Shown here: positions 16,167 through 24,573 of the stretch, one piece after another
How positions within the stretch are numbered: position 1 is the first letter of the stretch
How the letters are laid out: each line of letters opens with the position of its first letter
From: Lachnospiraceae bacterium
GTDB taxonomy: Bacteria; Bacillota; Clostridia; Lachnospirales; Lachnospiraceae
Assembly: GCA_900766915.1 (NCBI GenBank)
Contig: CAAFXE010000031.1
Coordinates: 1-33,012, forward strand
DNA: 33,012 nt
Direction of reading: 5' to 3'
The notes under the pieces: generated by a model
The model's database searches: none
Told to the model about the DNA's origin: nothing
Seen by the model: the letters and a program-made list of their open reading frames with translations, nothing else
Made by a program: the position numbers and the translations under genes

Positions 16167-17759
16167 ATGAGAAAAAAGCTTTTAGTGCTTGTAAGTGTTT
16201 TGGGGCTTATAGTCGGTTGTTTCCTGATCGATCATCTGCAGAATTCCAATTTCAAATTGTTTAACAGTGTTTCTGCAAGCCTGGCAGAAAAATTGCAAAG
16301 CAAGCTTGAAAAAAAGGATGAGTTAAGCTTTACAGCTCTTTTGTGTAATGACACAAGAGTTCCTTTCGATGATGTAACCAATACCTTTTATGTCCCTGTG
16401 GATATGGAAGATCCTCAGTGGGAAAAGCTGGAGTTTGCCAGTGGCCAGCCGGAATACAGTGTTTTGCTCATGGAGGATATTACGGAATCTGATAAACGAT
16501 CCAGTATTGCAGATGGGAAGCGTTTTGAACTGTTGGTTTATGATAATCATCACTGGTCATCCTATGGTCTTGTTTTTACAGGGCTTCCGATTATTGACCT
16601 GGCTACCAATGAAGGATTTTATGCTACAGAGGAGATTACGGGGACAGCTGCATTTTATGATATAGATTTTTTAAAACACGGTATCACACAGTCTGCTTAC
16701 AATGGTCATATCAGGGGAAATACAAGCAGAATGTTTCCGAAAAAGGGCTATAAGATCAATTTAATCAGTCAGGATCAGGACGGAAATGAGATAAAAAACA
16801 AGATGCCTCTTTTCGGAATGAGAAAGGATGACGATTGGATCCTATATGCAATGTATAATGATGACACCAAGATCCGGGATCAGTTATCCATGAAGGCATG
16901 GGATATCCTTGGGGGCAGTGGACAGTCCGAAAAAGGATATTATGGAACGAGAATGACCTATGTGGAGGTATTTGCTGATAACAGCTACTGTGGCTTATAC
17001 GGCTTATTGGAACCTGTGGATGGAAAACAGCTGGATTTGTCTGAGGAAGATTACCTTTATAAAAGAAAGAACTCCGCAGGATTTAATTATGAAAATTTCT
17101 TCAACGAGAAAGATCCATATGCGATTGTAAATGGGTTTGAAATCAAATACGGAGAAATGAACAGCAATGCGTGGAAACCAATTGCAGAGTTACCTCGACT
17201 GGTTTATGGCTCCGAGGAGGCGTATCTATATCAGATAGAGAACACCATGGACATGGATAGTGCCATGCGGATGTGGCTGTTTATGCAGATTATTACAGGG
17301 CATGACCATACAGCAAAAAATATTTTTTATGTTGCGAAGCATGAGGAAAACGGCTATAAATTCAGGTTTGTACCATGGGATATGGATCTGACCTGGGGAA
17401 ATGTTGCCGTAGGAGAAATTAATCCACATTATACAGAATACAAAAAGGAAACTGTGGATGACAGAGTCTACTGGGAAACGGTAGATCGTGCCATTGATCT
17501 AAATGCCTTTGACATTACGGATCATGCCAGAGAACTGTATCAGCAGCTTCGAAGCACAGTGTTGAAAAACAGTGATGTGGAACAGTATATTTATGAGATT
17601 GATGCAGAAATCAGAAACTCCGGAGCCTACAAAAGAGATGAGCAAAGATGGCCTGACGGAGCACATACTGATTCCTGTGCAGAATTGATTCGATATGCAA
17701 AGGAAAGACTGGACTTTCTGGATAAGGCACTGTTTGATTTTGAATTGTTTGATAATTAG
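16167..17759 (+). CDS. CotH family kinase-like surface protein
   Basis: 530 residues. The N-terminus is a signal/anchor whose IVGC (Cys18) fits a lipobox, so the protein is probably outside the cell and membrane-tethered. The CotH domain shows HIRGNTSRMFPKKGYKI (181-197), LYAMYNDDTKIRDQLS (about 227-242), an Asn in AKNIFY near 385, and the acidic metal motif PWDMDLTWGN (403-412). CotH of Bacillus spores is an atypical protein kinase of the secretory fold; many bacterial homologues lie next to VTC and DUF4956 genes, as here. The substrate is unknown: a surface protein, or possibly a glycan. It is the first gene after a strong promoter. Confidence 0.9.
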   Translation: MRKKLLVLVSVLGLIVGCFLIDHLQNSNFKLFNSVSASLAEKLQSKLEKKDELSFTALLCNDTRVPFDDVTNTFYVPVDMEDPQWEKLEFASGQPEYSVLLMEDITESDKRSSIADGKRFELLVYDNHHWSSYGLVFTGLPIIDLATNEGFYATEEITGTAAFYDIDFLKHGITQSAYNGHIRGNTSRMFPKKGYKINLISQDQDGNEIKNKMPLFGMRKDDDWILYAMYNDDTKIRDQLSMKAWDILGGSGQSEKGYYGTRMTYVEVFADNSYCGLYGLLEPVDGKQLDLSEEDYLYKRKNSAGFNYENFFNEKDPYAIVNGFEIKYGEMNSNAWKPIAELPRLVYGSEEAYLYQIENTMDMDSAMRMWLFMQIITGHDHTAKNIFYVAKHEENGYKFRFVPWDMDLTWGNVAVGEINPHYTEYKKETVDDRVYWETVDRAIDLNAFDITDHARELYQQLRSTVLKNSDVEQYIYEIDAEIRNSGAYKRDEQRWPDGAHTDSCAELIRYAKERLDFLDKALFDFELFDN

Positions 17760-17798
17760 AATTCCATAAAGATAAATGGTAGGAAGGATAATAGTAAG

Positions 17799-18491
17799 TT
17801 GAGCAACGAACCAAAATATCGTCATGAGTTAAAATATATCTGCACTGCTGCCGAGCTTGCCATGATTCAGGGACGGATCCACCATTTGATCCCTTTAGAC
17901 TCCCATGCGGGAGAGAATGGCATGTATCAGATCCGCAGCTTATATTTTGACGATTACTATGACAGATGTTATTATGAAAATGAAAACGGTACGGATCCAA
18001 GGGAGAAGTTTCGCATCCGTATCTATAATGGAAAGACAGACAAGATCAGTCTGGAACTAAAGAAAAAGGAAAGAGGAAAGACCTTGAAACTTTCCTGTCC
18101 GTTGACGGAGGAGCAGTGTCGGATGCTCATGAGAGGGGAAGTGTTGCCGGATTGTGACGAGTACCCGCCGGTTTTACAAAAACTGCTTCTTCAGATGAAA
18201 ACGGCAATGTTAAGGCCAAAGATCATTGTGGAGTATGACCGAGTTCCCTATGTTTATAAACTGGGCAATGTACGGATTACTTTGGATAAGAATATTTCAT
18301 CTTCTTCAGCCATTGACACTTTCTTGAATCCAACGATTCCCAAAAGACCGATCATGCCGGCAGGTCAGCATGTGCTGGAAGTAAAATTCGATGAATTTTT
18401 GCCGGATTACATTTACCAGGCATTACAGCTTAGGAATCTTCGGCAGACAGCATTTTCAAAGTTTTATTTATGTCGTAAGTTTTCCGGATGA
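17799..18491 (+). CDS. VTC domain protein (polyphosphate polymerase-like)
   Basis: 230 residues, essentially one VTC tunnel domain. Family features are RHELKYI (8-14), YFDDYYDRCYYEN (49-61), the basic strand REKFRIRIYN (68-77), ELKKKERGKTLK (86-97), VEYDRVPY (144-151), ITLDKNIS (160-167) and LEVKFDEFLPDYI (193-205). In yeast Vtc4 this fold makes polyphosphate from ATP, using clustered Lys/Arg and an acidic metal ligand; equivalent basic and acidic residues are present. It is probably cytosolic or membrane-associated with the DUF4956 partner. The start is TTG at 17799, with AGGAAGG at 17781-17787; no ATG fits the conserved N-terminus. Bacterial activity for this context is inferred, not shown. 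Confidence 0.88.
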   Translation: MSNEPKYRHELKYICTAAELAMIQGRIHHLIPLDSHAGENGMYQIRSLYFDDYYDRCYYENENGTDPREKFRIRIYNGKTDKISLELKKKERGKTLKLSCPLTEEQCRMLMRGEVLPDCDEYPPVLQKLLLQMKTAMLRPKIIVEYDRVPYVYKLGNVRITLDKNISSSSAIDTFLNPTIPKRPIMPAGQHVLEVKFDEFLPDYIYQALQLRNLRQTAFSKFYLCRKFSG

Positions 18492-18528
18492 TTTATGTCT
18501 GAATGTTATGAGCAGATGTTAGTATGGA

Positions 18529-18534
18529 TATAAT
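18529..18534 (+). promoter_or_regulatory. Possible internal promoter (-10 box) before the DUF4956 gene
   Basis: A perfect TATAAT lies in the 187-nt gap between the VTC and DUF4956 genes. The -35 position, 17 bp upstream, reads TTATGA and matches only partly. A start here would place the two GTTCAG hairpins in the leader of the DUF4956 transcript. Confidence 0.3.
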
Positions 18535-18551
18535 TTAAGAAGCAGGGTGAG

Positions 18552-18585
18552 TGTTCAGAAATTATTATTTGAAAGGTGCTGAACA
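18552..18585 (+). repeat. GTTCAG...CTGAAC hairpin, copy 2
   Basis: TGTTCAG (18552-18558) and CTGAACA (18579-18585) form a perfect 7-bp stem with a 20-nt loop ending GAAAGGTG. It shares the stem core and the purine-rich 3' loop with the terminator at 12876 and with the copy at 18614. No T-run follows, so it is not an ordinary terminator. Confidence 0.6.
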
Positions 18586-18613
18586 GATACAAGACATGTA
18601 AACAACAGTAAAG

Positions 18614-18645
18614 GTTCAGAAGTCACTATAGGAGAGGCACTGAAC
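18614..18645 (+). repeat. GTTCAG...CTGAAC hairpin, copy 3
   Basis: GTTCAG (18614-18619) and CTGAAC (18640-18645) flank a 20-nt loop that aligns with the loop of the copy 62 nt upstream at 12 of 20 positions, including the GGAGAGG/GAAAGG end. The two copies are a tandem pair directly before the ribosome binding site of the DUF4956 gene. Confidence 0.6.
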
Positions 18646-18678
18646 AATTAAAAATCATAAAAGGAGAGTACATAGGAT

Positions 18679-19356
18679 ATGACAAATTTTTCAGATATTT
18701 TTAAAAAATCATTTTTAGAGGGTTTTACAGGAGGGGACATCAGCACAGGCCGTATTGTGGCCACTCTGGTTGTGACAGCACTGATCGCCCTTTACATTTT
18801 CGCAATCTACAGAGTAGTGACCAGAAAGACTTTTTATTCTAAGACCTTTAATATTTCACTGGTGGCTCTGGCAGTTGTGACAGCAGCCATTATTCTGGCT
18901 ATGCAGTCGAACCTGGTAATTTCCCTTGGTATGGTAGGTGCACTTTCTATTATCCGTTTCCGTACAGCTATCAAAGATCCCATGGACCTGGTATTTTTGT
19001 TCTGGGCAATTTCCGTTGGTATCATTTGCGGTGCAGGACTTTATGAGATTGCATTGTTAACTTCTCTTCTGGTGACTGTAGGAATTATTGGTCTGGACCT
19101 TTTGCCTACCTCCAAGGCTCCCATGATCCTTGTGGTAAATGCAACTTCTCTGGATGCTGAAGCAGAAGTTTTAGATGCAGTGAAAGCATCCGGCAAGGTA
19201 TGTAAGGTAAAATCCAGAAACTTTAGCGTGGGCCATCTGGATTTAGTCATTGAGGTTCGTACCAAAGGAGAAGCGGAACTTGTGAAAGCAGTGTCAGATA
19301 TCGAGACGGTGTCTTCTGTATCACTGCTCTCTCATGATGGAGAAGTAACTTTCTAG
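18679..19356 (+). CDS. DUF4956 family membrane protein
   Basis: 225 residues with four to five membrane helices in the first 145 residues (about 26-46, 57-76, 80-92, 102-121, 123-142), then a soluble alpha/beta C-terminal domain of about 80 residues. The conserved family block GALSIIRFRTAIKDPMDL lies at about 87-104 between helices. The function is unknown. It is a regular neighbour of CotH and VTC genes in bacteria, and the soluble tail could bind a regulator or the VTC domain. I infer a membrane partner in making or exporting the VTC product. GGAGAG precedes the ATG, and two hairpins occupy the leader. Confidence 0.9.
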   Translation: MTNFSDIFKKSFLEGFTGGDISTGRIVATLVVTALIALYIFAIYRVVTRKTFYSKTFNISLVALAVVTAAIILAMQSNLVISLGMVGALSIIRFRTAIKDPMDLVFLFWAISVGIICGAGLYEIALLTSLLVTVGIIGLDLLPTSKAPMILVVNATSLDAEAEVLDAVKASGKVCKVKSRNFSVGHLDLVIEVRTKGEAELVKAVSDIETVSSVSLLSHDGEVTF

Positions 19357-19365
19357 GAGTTTTGT

Positions 19366-20907
19366 ATGGCGAAGGTATTTTCTTTGATGTCCCGTCTTTA
19401 TGGGGAAGTTAAAAAAAATGGGGTGTCAAACACTTATTATAAGGTAGTGGAAAAGCAGGTTAAAAATCAGGCACAAAAGGATTATGAAGATGAGAGACTG
19501 GCAGCACTTCCCACGAAGGAGGAGCTTGATCGCCAGAAAAAGATTCTTTTTATGAAGGATCTGACCTTCAGTATCGTTGTACCTGTCTATGAGACACCGG
19601 CGCTTTACTTAAAACAAATGATAGAGTCTGTCCTTGGACAGACTTTTTGTCGTGTAGAACTTTGCATTGCTGATGGCAGCAGAAGCGATGCAGTGGAAAA
19701 GACAGTTTCCGTCTATGCTTCCACGGACAGCCGTATCAAGTATCAGCGGTTAGAGGAGAATAAGGGGATTTCGGAAAATACCAATGCAGCCCTTGCCATG
19801 GCCACCGGAGACTATATCGGTCTTTTGGATCATGACGATCTTTTAGAGCGTCATGCCCTTTATGAAATGCGTATGGCCATAGCAAAGAACCCGGAGGCAG
19901 ACGTACTGTACTCTGATGAAGACAAGGTATCCTTCGACCTTACCCATTATTTTGAGCCTCACTTCAAACCGGATTATAATCCGGATCTTCTTAGAAGCAA
20001 CAATTACATCTGTCATTTTCTTGTTTTTAAAAGAACGCTTTTGGAAACGGTTGGCGGATTTCGTCAGGAATTTGACGGAGCCCAGGATTATGATCTGGTG
20101 CTGCGTCTGACAGAAGCAGCAAAATGTGTGGTACATATTCCGAAGGTTCTTTATCACTGGCGAAGCCACGAGGCATCGACTGCCACCAATCCTATGAGCA
20201 AGCTTTATGCCTACGAGGCAGGAAGAAAGGCTGTGGAGGCACATCTGGAAAGATGCAAGGAAGAGGGAACGGTATCAGATACCAGATTTTATGGATTTTA
20301 TCAGACAACTTATAAAGTGCCGGAAGAATTGTCTGTAGATTTGATGGTATATGATTGTAATGGTGAAAATCATAAGAAAATATTAAACATTTTTTCATCT
20401 GAATTTCATAGACAAACCAGGGGAAATGTTATATATTATGATAATGAATTTAACAAATTTGTAATATTTGCCAAAGAACAGAAGCTGGAAAGTCAGGTTC
20501 TTTTATTTGTGAGAGCAGATCTTTTGGAAACGGCACCAGAGCAGCTGATCCAGCTGGCAGTCAATGGCTTACGAAAGGGTATTGGCATGGCTGGCGGACG
20601 GATCCTGTCTGAGAAGGGTGTGCTACTCGGCGGCAGAATGGAACCGGGGGAAGATGGAAAACTTTCCTTTGCCGATGCAGGACTTGCAAAAGGCTTTACC
20701 GGTTATTTTCATAAGGCTATCCTGCAGCAGAACACAAAAGGAGTGCCCTTTGAATTGTTTGCTGTCAGAAGAGAGATCTTTGAACAGTGGAATCCAAAAG
20801 AGTATGCATCCTCTGAGGAAGCCATGCAGGAGTTATGTGCCTTTGTAGAATCACAGGGCTTTCAAATTACCTATGTGCCTTCGGTCACAGGTGTTCGTAA
20901 GTCATAG
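19366..20907 (+). CDS. GT2 family glycosyltransferase (two-part)
   Basis: 513 residues. A basic alpha-helical N-terminal segment (1-65) is followed by a GT-A catalytic domain beginning SIVVPVYE (69-76), with the DHDD metal/nucleotide motif at 155-158 and SDEDK near 183. GAQDYDLVLRLTE and HIPKVLYHWRSHE complete the acceptor side. The last 200 residues have no evident catalytic motif and look like a second, degenerate domain. Such enzymes often add rhamnose or similar sugars in surface polysaccharide assembly. It starts 9 nt after the DUF4956 stop, so it belongs to the same operon. Confidence 0.88.
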   Translation: MAKVFSLMSRLYGEVKKNGVSNTYYKVVEKQVKNQAQKDYEDERLAALPTKEELDRQKKILFMKDLTFSIVVPVYETPALYLKQMIESVLGQTFCRVELCIADGSRSDAVEKTVSVYASTDSRIKYQRLEENKGISENTNAALAMATGDYIGLLDHDDLLERHALYEMRMAIAKNPEADVLYSDEDKVSFDLTHYFEPHFKPDYNPDLLRSNNYICHFLVFKRTLLETVGGFRQEFDGAQDYDLVLRLTEAAKCVVHIPKVLYHWRSHEASTATNPMSKLYAYEAGRKAVEAHLERCKEEGTVSDTRFYGFYQTTYKVPEELSVDLMVYDCNGENHKKILNIFSSEFHRQTRGNVIYYDNEFNKFVIFAKEQKLESQVLLFVRADLLETAPEQLIQLAVNGLRKGIGMAGGRILSEKGVLLGGRMEPGEDGKLSFADAGLAKGFTGYFHKAILQQNTKGVPFELFAVRREIFEQWNPKEYASSEEAMQELCAFVESQGFQITYVPSVTGVRKS

Positions 20908-20918
20908 AAAGGGATATT

Positions 20919-21875
20919 ATGAGTGAGTTATCTATCGTAATCCCCAATTATAATGGTAAGCATTTTTTAGAAGATTGTCTGAAGGCAGTCTTTGCACAGG
21001 AAATACAGGAGATAGAGGTCATCGTTGTGGATAATGGTTCCACTGACGGCAGCCTGCAATATTTAGAAAAGTTCCCACAGGTTCATACCATTGCATTGGA
21101 CAAAAATTATGGTTTTTGCGGTGCAGTCAATGCCGGAATCAGGGCAGCTGCGGGAGAATTTGTGATCCTTCTTAACAATGATACCGAGGTTGACCCGCAT
21201 TTCGCAGAGGAGCTTTTGAAGGTGATCAAAAGCGATGAGCGTATTTTTTCCTGCTCCTCGAAAATGGTACAGTTTTCTGATCGCACCCGTATGGATGACG
21301 CAGGAGATTATTATTGTGCCCTTGGATGGGCTTTTGGAAGAGGAAAAGGTCACCTGGTGGAAAATTATGACAGGCAGGTGGATGTGTTTGCAGCCTGTGC
21401 CGGTGCAGCGATTTACCGTAAGTCATTGCTGGAAACCTTAGGGTGTTTTGATGAGACGCATTTTGCCTATCTGGAGGATATAGACCTCGGATATCGGGCC
21501 AGAATCCACGGGTTTCGGAATGTATATGCACCGAAAGCAGTGGTTTATCATGTGGGAAGCGGATTTTCCGGTTCTGCACACAACAGCTTTAAAGTGAAGC
21601 TTTCCTCAAGAAACAATGTTTATTTGGAATATAAAAATATGCCGATTCTGCAGTTATTACTGAACAGTCCGCTGTTATTGGCAGGACATATGATAAAATA
21701 CTTTTTCTTTCTCAGAAAGGGACTTGGAAAAGAATATATTCAGGGCGTCAAAGAGGGGATCGCCCTTTGCAAAAAGGATAAAAAAGTCAGATTTCTTTGG
21801 AAAAATCTGCCGAATTATATAAAGATTCAGCTGGAGCTCTGGCTGAATTTGGTGAGAAGGTTTATGGCTGTCTAG
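20919..21875 (+). CDS. GT2 family glycosyltransferase (rhamnosyltransferase-like)
   Basis: 318 residues. The GT-A domain starts LSIVIPNYNGK, has VVDNGSTDGS (36-45) and the metal motif NNDTE at 86-90, and continues with YLEDIDLGYRARIHGF and YHVGSGFSGSAHN. This pattern is common in WbbL-type rhamnosyltransferases that extend a lipid-linked glycan on the cytosolic face. There is a short C-terminal amphipathic or hydrophobic stretch near 245-262. It starts 11 nt after the previous GT2 gene; donor and acceptor are not determinable from sequence. Confidence 0.88.
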   Translation: MSELSIVIPNYNGKHFLEDCLKAVFAQEIQEIEVIVVDNGSTDGSLQYLEKFPQVHTIALDKNYGFCGAVNAGIRAAAGEFVILLNNDTEVDPHFAEELLKVIKSDERIFSCSSKMVQFSDRTRMDDAGDYYCALGWAFGRGKGHLVENYDRQVDVFAACAGAAIYRKSLLETLGCFDETHFAYLEDIDLGYRARIHGFRNVYAPKAVVYHVGSGFSGSAHNSFKVKLSSRNNVYLEYKNMPILQLLLNSPLLLAGHMIKYFFFLRKGLGKEYIQGVKEGIALCKKDKKVRFLWKNLPNYIKIQLELWLNLVRRFMAV

Positions 21876-21912
21876 AATGGCCTTGAAAATAAAAATAGCT
21901 AGGTGAAAAGTT

Positions 21913-23325
21913 ATGATCAAAGATAATCAGAGACATTTTAACCGGCTGCACGTTGTCATTGATGCTGTGTCAGTGGTTGTGTCCTATCTTTTGGCGTGGG
22001 TGATCAGATTCCCTGTATTGGGCGGTGATCCGGGACTTCCATTCAGAGATTACTGTTATATGCTGATACCGTTGGTTCCCTATACGTTATTTGTATATTT
22101 TGCATTTAACCTGTACACACCCAAACGGGTAAAGGGAAGGCGTCTGGAAGCCGGAAATGTGTTCCAGGCAAATACGGTAGTACTCATTACCATTCTGGTC
22201 TGCCTGCAGATCTTTAACAAGGAACTTCCAATCTATACCAAAGATTTTTCGAGAATGGTATTGGTATTGTTTTATATACTAAATACCATCAGCGGAATTC
22301 TGGTCAGAAATACCATCCGCTATATTTTATGGAAGATCCGAAGAAACGGGTTCAATTTAAAACACATTCTTCTGGTGGGCTACAGCCGTGCCGCGGAAGA
22401 ATATATTGACCGGATCAAGGCAAATCCCCAATGGGGCTATGAGGTATGCGGCATCCTGGATGACAATGTGGAGCGGGATGTGGCATATAAGGGAGTGAAA
22501 GTCATCGGATGCTGTGATGATCTGGCTTACATTCTCCCAGCCAATGAGCTGGATGAAATTGCCATTACCTTAGGTCTAAATGAATACTCCAAGCTGGAGC
22601 ATATCGTGGCGGAATGTGAAAAATCCGGTGTTCATACAAAGTTTATTCCGGATTACAATAATATTATTCCTACAAAACCTTACACAGAGGATTTGATGGG
22701 ATTGCCGGTCATTAATATCCGGCATGTGCCGCTGACCAATACCTTTAATGCACTGGTTAAAAGGATGGTGGATATTGGAGGCTCTATCGTTGCCATTATC
22801 CTATTCTCACCGATTATGCTCATCGCTGCGGTTTTGATCAAGCTGACCTCTCCGGGACCGCTGATCTACAAGCAGGAGCGGGTAGGCCTTCATAATAAGA
22901 CCTTTCAAATGTATAAATTCCGCTCTATGGAAGTACAGGATCCTGCAAAGGAAAAGAAAGGCTGGACTGTGAAGGATGATCCGAGGGTAACACCCATTGG
23001 AAAGTTTATTCGCCGGACAAGCATTGATGAGCTTCCTCAGCTGTTTAATATTTTAAAAGGGGATATGAGTCTGGTAGGACCCCGTCCGGAAAGACCATTT
23101 TTTGTAGAAAAATTCAGGGAAGAAATTCCAAGATATATGGTAAAGCATCAGGTTCGCCCGGGACTGACCGGTTGGGCACAGATCAATGGTTATCGTGGAG
23201 ACACCTCTATTCGTAAGAGAATCGAGCACGATTTATATTACATTGAAAACTGGACCCTGGGACTTGATTTTAAAATTATATTTTTAACCTTTTTTAAAGG
23301 GTTTATTAACAAAAATGCATATTAA
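21913..23325 (+). CDS. Undecaprenyl-phosphate sugar-1-phosphate transferase (initiating enzyme)
   Basis: 470 residues with the WcaJ/WbaP-type layout. Four N-terminal helices lie in about 12-140, a Rossmann-like domain begins HILLVGYSRAAEEY (151-164), a helix spans about 285-310, and the catalytic bacterial sugar transferase domain follows. Its motifs include SPGPLIYKQERVG, YKFRSM, DELPQLFN (372-379) and GDMSLVGPRPE (about 383-393), and it ends with GLTGWAQINGYRG. It starts a polysaccharide repeat unit by moving a sugar-1-phosphate from a UDP-sugar to undecaprenyl phosphate. This marks the second cluster as a full exopolysaccharide or wall-glycan locus. The exact sugar is unknown. Confidence 0.92.
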   Translation: MIKDNQRHFNRLHVVIDAVSVVVSYLLAWVIRFPVLGGDPGLPFRDYCYMLIPLVPYTLFVYFAFNLYTPKRVKGRRLEAGNVFQANTVVLITILVCLQIFNKELPIYTKDFSRMVLVLFYILNTISGILVRNTIRYILWKIRRNGFNLKHILLVGYSRAAEEYIDRIKANPQWGYEVCGILDDNVERDVAYKGVKVIGCCDDLAYILPANELDEIAITLGLNEYSKLEHIVAECEKSGVHTKFIPDYNNIIPTKPYTEDLMGLPVINIRHVPLTNTFNALVKRMVDIGGSIVAIILFSPIMLIAAVLIKLTSPGPLIYKQERVGLHNKTFQMYKFRSMEVQDPAKEKKGWTVKDDPRVTPIGKFIRRTSIDELPQLFNILKGDMSLVGPRPERPFFVEKFREEIPRYMVKHQVRPGLTGWAQINGYRGDTSIRKRIEHDLYYIENWTLGLDFKIIFLTFFKGFINKNAY

Positions 23326-23346
23326 TGTGTAAGAGAGGAATCAAAA

Positions 23347-24474
23347 ATGAGTAGAGAACCAGAAACAAAGAAATCGAAATCTTCTGGCAGCAGATCAACC
23401 AAATCGAAAGCTTCAGGGAAGAAGTCTGCGTCAAGGAAATCAAAAAAGAATAAAAAGGCAAAAATGATCACCTTTGCAGTGGAAGCGCTGATTCTGGTGG
23501 TGCTTTTGGTTGTTTTATACGTATTAAACCGTACAGAGCGGTTAAGTAAGGTGACCTATGATGATAAGGTTGTGGAACAATCAGTCAATGAATTGACAGA
23601 AGAAACGCTGGAAACTATGGATCAGTATACCAATATTGCCCTGTTTGGTCTTGATACAAGACAGGCAGGTTCCCTTGGCAAGGGTAACCGAAGCGATACC
23701 ATCATGGTTGCAAGCATCAACAATAAAACCAAAGATGTCAAGATCGTATCAGTATACAGAGACAGCTATTTGAACCTCGCAAATGACAAATACAGAAAAT
23801 GTAACGAAGCATATTCCATTGGTGGTCCGGAGCAGGCTGTTGCCATGCTGAATATGAACCTGGATTTAAAAATCGACCGTTATATGTCCGTAGACTTTTT
23901 GGCAGTGTCCGAGGTTGTTGACCTTCTTGGCGGTATCGAGATCGATGTAGATGAGTATGAGATCGAGCATTTAAATAACTATACAGTAGAGACCTCCAAG
24001 GTAACCGGAAAATCTACCACCAAATTAAAATCTACAGGTCTTCAGACACTGGATGGTGTACAGGCAACCTCTTACTGCCGTATCCGTTACACCAAGGGGG
24101 ATGACTTCAAACGTACAGAAAGACAGCGTGAAGTGTTAGAAACCATTGCACAGAAGGCAAAGACCATGAGTGCCACAAAGCTGGATGAGATCATCAAGGC
24201 AGTATTCCCGATGTGTGCTACCAATATGACTGTAGATGAGCTTCTTGCCATTGCAAAGGATGGCCTGTCCTACAACATCGTAGATACCACGGGATTCCCA
24301 TTTGATGTACAGACCGGCTCCGTTGGTTCCGCAGGTTCCTGTGTAATCCCGGTAGATATGGAGAAAAATGTTTCACAGCTTCACAAATATCTCTTCAATG
24401 TGGACAACTACCAGCCATCAGAAACAGTTAGTAAGATCAGCGACCGCATTAAGAACGATACAGGCGTTTATTAA
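23347..24474 (+). CDS. LytR-CpsA-Psr (LCP) family glycan-to-wall transferase
   Basis: 375 residues. A very basic Lys/Ser-rich cytosolic tail (1-39) precedes one membrane helix (about 41-61) and an extracellular LCP domain. The domain opens NIALFGLDTR (97-105), with Arg/Asp residues in GNRSDTIMVAS (113-123) and VYRDSYLN (136-143), and later YCRIRYTKGDDFKRTERQREVLE, the lipid-pyrophosphate-binding and catalytic block. These enzymes attach lipid-linked polysaccharide or teichoic acid to peptidoglycan. Placed 21 nt after the initiating transferase and before a terminator, it is the likely final step for this glycan. Confidence 0.93.
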   Translation: MSREPETKKSKSSGSRSTKSKASGKKSASRKSKKNKKAKMITFAVEALILVVLLVVLYVLNRTERLSKVTYDDKVVEQSVNELTEETLETMDQYTNIALFGLDTRQAGSLGKGNRSDTIMVASINNKTKDVKIVSVYRDSYLNLANDKYRKCNEAYSIGGPEQAVAMLNMNLDLKIDRYMSVDFLAVSEVVDLLGGIEIDVDEYEIEHLNNYTVETSKVTGKSTTKLKSTGLQTLDGVQATSYCRIRYTKGDDFKRTERQREVLETIAQKAKTMSATKLDEIIKAVFPMCATNMTVDELLAIAKDGLSYNIVDTTGFPFDVQTGSVGSAGSCVIPVDMEKNVSQLHKYLFNVDNYQPSETVSKISDRIKNDTGVY

Positions 24475-24477
24475 AAT

Positions 24478-24557
24478 GTAATAGCTTTGTCATAAGCCAC
24501 AGTTTGTCATCACAGATGTCAGACTGTGGCAATTGTGGCCTGGCTGTTACTTTTTTT
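24478..24557 (+). terminator. Rho-independent terminator with nested stems
   Basis: The outer stem GTAATAGC/GCTGTTAC (24478-24485 with 24543-24550, one G-U) is followed at once by TTTTTTT. It encloses a strong inner hairpin, GCCACAGTTTG with CAGACTGTGGC (24496-24506, 24520-24530, one G-U pair). It separates the LCP gene from the next glycosyltransferase. Confidence 0.8.
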
Positions 24558-24573
24558 GTATGAGGATTAAGAG

